Origin: Rhizobium halophilum
Lineage (GTDB): Bacteria; Pseudomonadota; Alphaproteobacteria; Rhizobiales; Rhizobiaceae
Length of the DNA stretch: 64,000 nt
Direction: 5' to 3'
NCBI RefSeq assembly: GCF_021648825.1
Contig: NZ_JAKJHS010000011.1
Coordinates: forward strand, 1 to 64,000
Below the pieces are notes generated by a model. It saw nothing but the letters and a program-made list of their open reading frames with translations. It was not told the DNA's origin and did not search any database. Within the stretch, counting starts at the first letter, position 1; the number at the start of each line of letters is the position of its first letter. The position numbers and the translations under genes are program-made. This document shows, in pieces, positions 16,050 to 22,140 of this stretch.

Positions 16050-16307
16050 CTGCGATCCTTCCGGCACTGTAGATGTCGGGACTGGTTTCACCCAAGAGCA
16101 AGCGAGGAACCTGAAGAAGCATCTTGATAAGCTGAGACCAGCGTTCCGCCGGTTCGATTGCCGGGGAAGAGCCTCGTCCTAACAGCACCGGCGCTGCTGG
16201 CGGAGGTGGATTACCGCGCATGGACCCACACAGGAATGCTGCGCCATCCGTCGTTCAAAGGGCTGCGTGAGGCAGAGGATTGGGCGGAGATTCGCCGAAT
16301 AGGATAG
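16050..16307 (+). pseudogene. 3' fragment of a second ATP-dependent DNA ligase gene
   Basis: The reading VDVGTGFTQEQARNLKKHLDK aligns with VGSVGTGFKHDEARRLKKQLDK of the ligase at 11024-12079 (shown in short pieces: VGTGF, EQARNLKKHLDK). One base is missing after DKL, then the frame resumes as SVPPVRLPGKSLVLTAPALL and EVDYRAWTHTGMLRHPSFKG to a stop at 16305-16307. Only the last 85 codons of the OB-fold domain remain, with a frameshift. The differences from the intact gene are many and mostly silent or conservative, so this is an old paralogue and not a recent copy. Confidence 0.85.
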
Positions 16308-16344
16308 ATGGGACGCCCCGCTGAGGAACGCCCCATCGCTGCCA

Positions 16345-16875
16345 TCAGTCAGCGTTCAATTCTTCTGCCATCTGCAGATGATGCTCCAGTGCCGGAACGG
16401 TCTTGGCAGCCCAGGCCTTCAGCTCGGCATTATCTCCCTCAGACCCGTAGCGCTGGAATAGGTCAACGGCGTCTTCATGAACCTCTTCCTGTGCATCCTG
16501 GTAGGCTTCAGTGAACTCCTCGCCCTGCAAAGCCTGGAGATCTGCCAGCTGCTCCTGGTGAGCTTCCATCATCGAAGTCGGGATGGTCGCTTGGACCTGG
16601 CCGCCTTCCACCAGCTGTTTCAGTTCGTCAGATGTCTTCTGATGATCCGCAATCATCTGTTGCGCGAACGCCTTGGTTTCTTCGTCGGCACGTTCGACCG
16701 CCAGCTTGCTGGACTCAATCTCGAACATGTCGCTGGAGGCTGCCTCCATTACGAAATCCTCGGTCTTGGGAGGCGTGCCAGTGACTGAATTCAGACCGGT
16801 GGACTCAGCTGCGGACTGAGCAAATGCAGTTGTTGCCATCAAGGCGGCCGCGGCGGTCAATGCAAACGTCTTCAT
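16345..16875 (-). CDS. DUF4142 periplasmic protein
   Basis: 176 aa from ATG 16875 (AAGGAG 9 bases upstream). Signal peptide MKTFALTAAAALMATTAFAQ with cleavage after AFA. The mature part is a four-helix bundle of the DUF4142/ferritin-like outline: EDFVMEAASSDMFEIESSKLA, ETKAFAQQMIADHQKTSDEL and HEDAVDLFQRYGSEGDN. Members are predicted secreted proteins often linked to stress or stationary phase, without proven chemistry. The protein is strongly acidic. It is a single gene. Confidence 0.8.
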   Translation of the reverse strand: MKTFALTAAAALMATTAFAQSAAESTGLNSVTGTPPKTEDFVMEAASSDMFEIESSKLAVERADEETKAFAQQMIADHQKTSDELKQLVEGGQVQATIPTSMMEAHQEQLADLQALQGEEFTEAYQDAQEEVHEDAVDLFQRYGSEGDNAELKAWAAKTVPALEHHLQMAEELNAD

Positions 16876-17007
16876 CGAAGTTCTCCTTATTGACATGTGC
16901 CGAACGGCGAGAGTGAGAACTTGTTCCCGGGGGATAACGCCAAAGAATGAACCCCCTCCGAGGCACAGGGGACACGTCGGGGAACAGCGACGTTTCGGCG
17001 GTTCCGA

Positions 17008-17295
17008 CTACTCCACCTCTCCCACTCGCGTCATCTCCTCTACCAGCGCCTCCGGTAGTTCTTGCTGTTGATTAAGCACAGGTAGCAGCAGGTCGAGGGT
17101 CAACGGCTTGAGGCGAAGCTCATACAGTGAGATCGGCTGGAGCGCCTCATCGTCGTCCTCACCCAGCTCTCGGCCCTTGATCAGCTCCATTCGATGAGCC
17201 GCCGCCTCGGTCACGGCTTCTTCCATGCTGCGGCAGTAGCCAAGTAGGTCGTCGGAGCCAGGGACGATCTGGAAAGCGAACAGGTTGTTCATCAT
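17008..17295 (-). CDS. 'MMNNLFAF' protein copy 2
   Basis: 95 aa from ATG 17295, ending GEVE and a TAG stop. It differs from copy 1 (14969-15466) at only a few of 95 positions (for example DDLL for DILL, SMEEAV for SMEETV). About 100 bases upstream of the start are also shared. The protein is acidic and helical, with no signal, and unknown to me. The unextended length suggests this is the original form. Confidence 0.55.
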   Translation of the reverse strand: MMNNLFAFQIVPGSDDLLGYCRSMEEAVTEAAAHRMELIKGRELGEDDDEALQPISLYELRLKPLTLDLLLPVLNQQQELPEALVEEMTRVGEVE

Positions 17296-17559
17296 GACAC
17301 TCCGTTGGATCGGAGCACCACCATAGCAGGTTTGGCAGGAGGATAAGGGGAGGGAACGAAGGCGCGTCCCGGGGTGCGAGAAGGTTCGGTGAAATCAACG
17401 ACATGAGAAAAAATATTAACCGAGGGGAACGGGAACGCCAAGAGAACAAGTGAGCGTCTTTTAGATGCGGTTCGTTTCAGGTATTGCTCATTGTCGCCCT
17501 CTTACTACATCCCGCAGCTGAAGTTGATGCAGCCATGGATGCCCGCGGAGGAGGACCTA

Positions 17560-19494
17560 ATGACAGCGAACGTGACGGAGCTAGTCGATCACCCGCTGAA
17601 CGGGCGGTACCGGTTACTGGTAGATGCCATCACGGATTACGCGATCTACATGCTGGATACCGGCGGCTATGTTAGTAGCTGGAACACCGGAGCCAACCGC
17701 TTCAAGGGCTACACTGAAGAAGAGATTTTAGGCGAGCACTTCTCACGATTTTACACCCCGGAGGATCGTGAGGCGGGGATACCCGAGAAGGCGCTTTCAA
17801 CAGCAGCAGCCACTGGCCGGTTTGAAGCCGAAGGTTGGCGCGTCCGCAAGGACGGAAGGCGCTTCTGGGCGCATGTCATCATTGATGCGATACGGGATCC
17901 ACACGGGCAGCTGCTCGGCTTCGCCAAGATCACGCGCGACCTTTCCGAGCGGAAGCATGCTGAGGAAACCCTGAGAAAGAGCGAGGAGCAGTTCCGTCTC
18001 CTGGTTCAAGGCGTGACCGACTACGCAATTTACATGCTTGATCCGACGGGCAAGGTATCAAGTTGGAACGCTGGCGCTGAGCATATCAAAGGATATGCCC
18101 CTGACGAGATCATCGGACAGCACTTCTCTCGTTTCTATACGGAAGAGGATCGGGCGATCGATCTTCCCCGGACAGCGCTGGAAACGGCGGCGAAGGAGGG
18201 GCGGTTCGAGAAGGAAGGGTGGCGCGTTCGCAAAGACGGAACCCGGTTTTGGGCCAACGTCATCATCGACGCCATCTACGCCGAGGACGGCTCCGTCCTC
18301 GGATTTGCAAAGGTGACGCGGGATATCACTGAGAAGCGGGAGGCACAGGAAGCGCTGCAACTAGCACAGCAGGAACTGTTTCAGGCTCAAAAGATGGAGG
18401 CCGTTGGTCAGCTCACTGGCGGCGTAGCGCATGACTTCAATAATCTTTTGATGGCGATCCTTGGGAGCCTGGAAATTGCTCGCAAGAGAGCGCTTGCCGG
18501 CCAGAACGTCATTGATCTGATCGACAACGCGATCAAAGGAGCTCAACGCGGGGCTTCGCTGACGCAAAGGCTGCTGGCCTTCTCCCGCAAGCAAGAGCTG
18601 AAGCTGGAGGCTGTTGACGTCCCTGACCTAGTAAGAGGCATGGCTGAACTGCTGCAACGCTCCCTGGGGCCGACCGTCGAGATATCTCTCAACTTCCCAC
18701 TAAAGCTGCCACTAGTGCAGTCTGACCCTAATCAGCTTGCAAGCGCTCTGCTCAATCTCGCGGTCAATGCTCGCGATGCCATGACTGACGGCGGCATGAT
18801 AACGATCGCAGCCCGTCGACGTTCGCTGCGCAAACGGGAGATATCGGAACTAAAGGAAGGCGACTATGTCTGTCTCTCCGTTACCGACGAGGGAGAAGGA
18901 ATGGATGCTGAGACCCTTGAGAAAGCCATGACACCGTTCTTCACGACAAAGGGCATCGGCAAGGGCACGGGACTTGGCCTCCCAATGGTTCAGGGCTTGA
19001 TGGCTCAGTCAGGCGGGAAGCTAAGACTTCGATCAACCAAGGGCGAGGGAACAACCGCCGAACTGTGGCTTCCGCTCGCTGACGTCGTAGAGGAACCGGT
19101 GTCGGAGGCGCCCCAGGTGGAACAACCACGCTATGACCGTACATTGACGGTCCTGGCAGTCGATGACGATCCGCTGGTCATCACCAACACGGTATTGATG
19201 TTGCAAGACCTTGGCCATGAAGTTGTTCAGGCACACTCTGGCGAGGAAGCACTTCAAAGGCTCAATGAAGATCTGACTTTTGATCTTGTCCTGACGGATT
19301 TTTCTATGCCCCGTATGACAGGAGCTCAACTTGCGGAGCAGATTCGGGAGCGGATGCCAGATCTGCCTATAGTACTCGCCACCGGCTACGCAGAGTTAGC
19401 AGATGGCTCACCTGGTGCAGAGCTGCCGCGGCTCGCGAAGCCTTTCAGCCAGTCAGAGCTGGAAAAGGCCCTCTTGGCAGCCGTCCCCTACTGA
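17560..19494 (+). CDS. Hybrid sensor histidine kinase: PAS-PAS-HisKA-HATPase-REC
   Basis: 644 aa from ATG 17560, chosen because GGAGGAGG lies 6-13 bases upstream; ATG 17491 would add 23 residues. Two PAS domains (about 17-130 and 147-257) are strongly alike ([16 protein letters not shown], [12 protein letters not shown]), an internal duplication. H-box [11 protein letters not shown] gives His291. The ATPase shows N-box [11 protein letters not shown]1 DEGEGM, F-box FFTTK and G2 [10 protein letters not shown]-terminal receiver has DDD at 535-537 and Asp580 (VLTDFSMP). No transmembrane segment, so it is a cytoplasmic sensor; a PAS ligand cannot be told. No output regulator is adjacent, so phosphate may go to a distant phosphotransferase or regulate the kinase itself. 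Confidence 0.9.
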   Translation: MTANVTELVDHPLNGRYRLLVDAITDYAIYMLDTGGYVSSWNTGANRFKGYTEEEILGEHFSRFYTPEDREAGIPEKALSTAAATGRFEAEGWRVRKDGRRFWAHVIIDAIRDPHGQLLGFAKITRDLSERKHAEETLRKSEEQFRLLVQGVTDYAIYMLDPTGKVSSWNAGAEHIKGYAPDEIIGQHFSRFYTEEDRAIDLPRTALETAAKEGRFEKEGWRVRKDGTRFWANVIIDAIYAEDGSVLGFAKVTRDITEKREAQEALQLAQQELFQAQKMEAVGQLTGGVAHDFNNLLMAILGSLEIARKRALAGQNVIDLIDNAIKGAQRGASLTQRLLAFSRKQELKLEAVDVPDLVRGMAELLQRSLGPTVEISLNFPLKLPLVQSDPNQLASALLNLAVNARDAMTDGGMITIAARRRSLRKREISELKEGDYVCLSVTDEGEGMDAETLEKAMTPFFTTKGIGKGTGLGLPMVQGLMAQSGGKLRLRSTKGEGTTAELWLPLADVVEEPVSEAPQVEQPRYDRTLTVLAVDDDPLVITNTVLMLQDLGHEVVQAHSGEEALQRLNEDLTFDLVLTDFSMPRMTGAQLAEQIRERMPDLPIVLATGYAELADGSPGAELPRLAKPFSQSELEKALLAAVPY

Positions 19495-19529
19495 CGACCG
19501 ACAGGGAGCTGGAGGCTCACCAGCTCCTC

Positions 19530-19580
19530 ATCCGTTCGCCGCCCGCACAAGTTCATCCATTGATAAAGTCTGTGGTGCGG
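19530..19580 (-). pseudogene. 5' fragment of a 'TTDFI' gene
   Basis: Read on the minus strand: TTDFIN, then after a one-base shift DELVRAANG, then stop. This matches the first 15 residues of the intact protein at 15719-16039 (TTDFISELVRAANE). Nothing of the remainder is seen. It directly follows the stop codon of the Cys-rich gene at 19582. Confidence 0.6.
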
Positions 19581-19581
19581 C

Positions 19582-19836
19582 TCATCGCTCCGGTGCCCCA
19601 TTAGCCCAATCGCCCGCCATGATGGTGGCGTTCTTCTCCCCGCACAAGGTGCACCGGAAGCGGGGCGAAAGCTCCTTCAGGCTCATGTCCTTGCTGACCT
19701 GATTGAGATCTTCCCTGGGCATGTCCTTGAGCACACCGCAGCTCCGGCACTCGATCGCAAATTGGCAGTGGTAAGGGATCTGGTAGAGCGCGTAACCCGC
19801 GAGGAGCGGAGTAGGGAGGAAGCGACGTTCGGGCAT
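19582..19836 (-). CDS. Small cysteine-rich (zinc-ribbon-like) protein B
   Basis: 84 aa, MPERRFLPTPLLAGYALYQI, then two CxxC knuckles: CRSCG near residue 30 and CTLCGEKN near residue 62, a spacing that fits one zinc ribbon. FxxxLxPRFRCTLCG recalls the small phage or rhizobial zinc-finger proteins. Function is unknown. The leader just before its start matches that of protein A (12345-12608), although the coding regions share little beyond the first residues. Confidence 0.55.
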   Translation of the reverse strand: MPERRFLPTPLLAGYALYQIPYHCQFAIECRSCGVLKDMPREDLNQVSKDMSLKELSPRFRCTLCGEKNATIMAGDWANGAPER

Positions 19837-19905
19837 GACGGTTCTCTCTTATTGGGACCGCCGCATCGGCCGAAATTTTGCCCGCCGCCACTCGGGTGGG
19901 GGAGA
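19837..19905 (-). repeat. Leader segment shared with the 12609 region (copy B)
   Basis: Plus-strand bases 19857-19902 (accgccgcatcgg, then ttttgcccgccg and cac-cgggtggg) repeat the sequence before the gene at 12608. Both copies end at a start codon preceded by AGAGA. Confidence 0.6.
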
Positions 19906-20058
19906 GATGGAGCACGCCGGATCGGGCGTCAATTGGGTGCAAATCAGGAACGCGTTGCCACACCTCGTTTTGGTGTGGCGGAACGGTTCAAGCCCATACT
20001 GCCACACCTGTGAAAAGGTAGAGCATATCAGCTACTTACTTAGGTGGTTTGGAAGGGT

Positions 20059-20132
20059 TGGAGGCCTCGCCCGGAATTGAACCGGGGTACAAGGATTTGC
20101 AGTCCTCTGCGTCACCACTCCGCCACGAGGCC
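20059..20132 (-). tRNA. tRNA-Cys (anticodon GCA)
   Basis: 74 nt with encoded CCA. Acceptor GGCCTCG/CGAGGCC pairs fully, the anticodon loop is CTGCAAA (GCA), the T arm CCCCGG-TTCAATT-CCGGG is standard and the discriminator is T as for Cys. Its 3' end points toward the accessory region at 1-20,050, the orientation used by tRNA-targeting integrases. I found no second copy of its 3' end within the window. Confidence 0.95.
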
Positions 20133-20360
20133 ATCCGATTGCATAATGCGTGTGGTGACGGGGCGTTTAGAACGAATTGAAAAGGCGCGCAAGGGGAAAC
20201 GGACGCCTCTTCGACGTTTTCCCTCACAGCAAGTCGACCCCTTGCCAGAGCGTGGTTTTCCGTACAGGGGCCTTTTTGACGAGGAAGCGCCCGCGCGACT
20301 TGAAAGCGTCACGGCACCTCATTAAAGACGCTTCAGACAGGTCGAACCGGGACAGCCACG

Positions 20361-21014
20361 ATGATGGATTTCGAAGCAGCACGGACCAAGATGGTCGAAC
20401 ACCAGATCCGTACAACGGATGTGACGTCCCATTCCGTGCTGCAGGCGTTTCTGTCCGTGCCGCGTGAAGAGTTCGTGCCGGCGAAGCTGAAGTCTCTCGC
20501 TTATATCGATGATGATCTGGAGATCGGTCCCGGCCGTTATCTGATGGAAGCCTCGCCGCTCGCCAAGCTTCTACAATTGGCGCAGATCACCAAGGACGAC
20601 CTCGTGCTCGAAATCGGTAGCGGCAGCGGCTATGTTTCCGCGCTCCTGTCGCTTCTCGCTGGCTCAGTCGTGTCGGTGGAATCGGATGAGTCGCTTTCGG
20701 GTCAGGCCATCAACAGGCTTTCCGCACTTGGCTACGACAACGTCGCCGTGGTGCAGGGCGAGATGGAGAAAGGGTGTCCTGCCGAGGCACCGTTTGATCT
20801 CATCTTTATCAACGGCGCGATCAGCGATGTGCCGCCGGAGCTGCTCGAGCAACTTCGCGATGGCGGCCGGTTGATTGCAATCGTCGGCTACGGCAATGCC
20901 GCGCAAGCAAAGCGGCTGGTGAAGGAGCGCGGGTTCATTTCCGAGAGCGACCACTTCAATGCCAGCGTCAAGCCGCTGCCCGGCTTCCGTCGCGAAGAGA
21001 GCTTCGTGTTCTGA
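20361..21014 (+). CDS. pcm: Protein-L-isoaspartate O-methyltransferase family protein
   Basis: 217 aa. MVEHQIRTTDVTSHSVLQAF and VPREEFVP open the protein as in PCMT family members. The SAM-binding motif is VLEIGSGSGYVSALLSLL, followed by VVSVESDE. The ending PLPGFRREESFVF is typical of the alphaproteobacterial branch. The family methylates isoaspartyl residues to repair damaged proteins; this branch is often annotated so without direct proof. In related rhizobia, as I recall, tolC follows immediately; here the next gene is popZ, 190 bp downstream. A second, different pcm homologue lies at 43116. Confidence 0.85.
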   Translation: MMDFEAARTKMVEHQIRTTDVTSHSVLQAFLSVPREEFVPAKLKSLAYIDDDLEIGPGRYLMEASPLAKLLQLAQITKDDLVLEIGSGSGYVSALLSLLAGSVVSVESDESLSGQAINRLSALGYDNVAVVQGEMEKGCPAEAPFDLIFINGAISDVPPELLEQLRDGGRLIAIVGYGNAAQAKRLVKERGFISESDHFNASVKPLPGFRREESFVF

Positions 21015-21204
21015 GCTGCCAGGGATCTGAAGCGTCGCGCGACAACGTCCTGTGTTGCCCGGCAGACTCACTCCCAAACAAATCTGTGGGTTCGCCAACT
21101 CGTTGAGGATACTGCAATTGTTTCCCCTCGTGGCGCTGATCTAAACTGTCCCCGATTCGAATGCGATGCACGAACGCTTCGTGTAGCTAGTTGCGGGGAA
21201 GAGA

Positions 21205-22023
21205 ATGGCTCAGCCAAATGTAGCGCGTGAACCCTCGATGGAGGAAATCCTGGCGTCAATTCGTCGGATCATCGAGAGCAATGAGCCGCATGCGGAAAAC
21301 CCGCTGCAGCACCCGCTTCCGCCGGTCTACGCCGAGGATGAAATCGATGACGATGACATTGGAATCGTCGCTGAACTCGCGGCAAACGATCCCGGACAGC
21401 CGTACCCAGAGCCTTCCCGCCAGTCTGAAACACACCAGTTCTTCGGTGAACCGCAGCCGGAACGCAGTCTCTCGCTCGCTGATGTGGCGGCCCGCGTTCG
21501 CGCCGCAGCTGATCGCCCGCCGGAGCTCCGCTTCGAACCGCGGGTGGAACCCCGCATGGAGGCGCGGTCGGAGCCCGTTGCTGCGCCCGCATCCATGGCG
21601 TCCGCGCCGGCCGTGCGTCCGGTTGCCCGTCAGCCGGAGCCCGAACACGGCTACCGGGAGCCGCAGCATTCAGCTCCTGCGCCGGCCCCGCAGCAGGCAC
21701 GGGTGAGCGAAGTGCCGAAGGCCCCGGAACCCGCGCAGGTAGAGGCGCCGATGATGGTTGAGCCCGCTGAGCCGAAGGCCCTGCCGGCCAAGATCGAGGC
21801 GACCGCCATGCTGATGTCGGAAGAGGCCGGTGCCCAGGTGGCACGTTCCTTCGGCGAACTGGCCGCTGCTTTCGACGGCGTACAGAATCGTTCTCTGGAA
21901 GATCTGGCTCAGGAAATGCTGCGGCCGATGCTACAGGACTGGCTGGACGACAACCTGCCGACGCTGGTCGAGCGCCTGGTGCGCGAGGAGATCGAGCGCG
22001 TGGCCCGCGGCCCGCGCCGCTGA
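21205..22023 (+). CDS. popZ: PopZ/DUF2497 polar organising protein
   Basis: 272 aa. The N-terminal helix (REPSMEEILASIRRIIES) and the C-terminal oligomerisation region (about 205-265: VARSFGELAAAF, LEDLAQEMLRPMLQDWL, LPTLVERLVREEIERV) are the two conserved parts of PopZ. A long acidic, Pro-rich disordered linker joins them. In Caulobacter and Agrobacterium PopZ forms a matrix at the cell pole that holds chromosome-segregation and cell-cycle proteins. It is probably its own transcription unit, with a terminator before valS. Confidence 0.9.
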   Translation: MAQPNVAREPSMEEILASIRRIIESNEPHAENPLQHPLPPVYAEDEIDDDDIGIVAELAANDPGQPYPEPSRQSETHQFFGEPQPERSLSLADVAARVRAAADRPPELRFEPRVEPRMEARSEPVAAPASMASAPAVRPVARQPEPEHGYREPQHSAPAPAPQQARVSEVPKAPEPAQVEAPMMVEPAEPKALPAKIEATAMLMSEEAGAQVARSFGELAAAFDGVQNRSLEDLAQEMLRPMLQDWLDDNLPTLVERLVREEIERVARGPRR

Positions 22024-22043
22024 GGCGACCAATCTCTGCGCTT

Positions 22044-22076
22044 AAAGCCGCTCCGGCGACGGGGCGGCTTTTTTAT
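22044..22076 (+). terminator. Terminator after popZ
   Basis: AAGCCGC and GCGGCTT enclose a short GC-rich loop and are followed by TTTTTTA. It separates popZ from valS. Confidence 0.75.
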
Positions 22077-22140
22077 TGACTCGCTCCTACCGCTCCTATT
22101 TACACCCAAGCCATACAAGAACTCAAAAACTGGTCGGAAA

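Noticed and set aside
20059..20132. Direct repeat of the tRNA-Cys 3' end as an attachment site within the accessory region
   Set aside because: I looked for the acceptor and T-arm sequence in 1-20,050 and did not find a second copy, so an att pair is not claimed.
21269..21844. 191-codon Pro/Arg/Ser-rich minus-strand frame
   Set aside because: It is an antisense shadow of the disordered linker of popZ.
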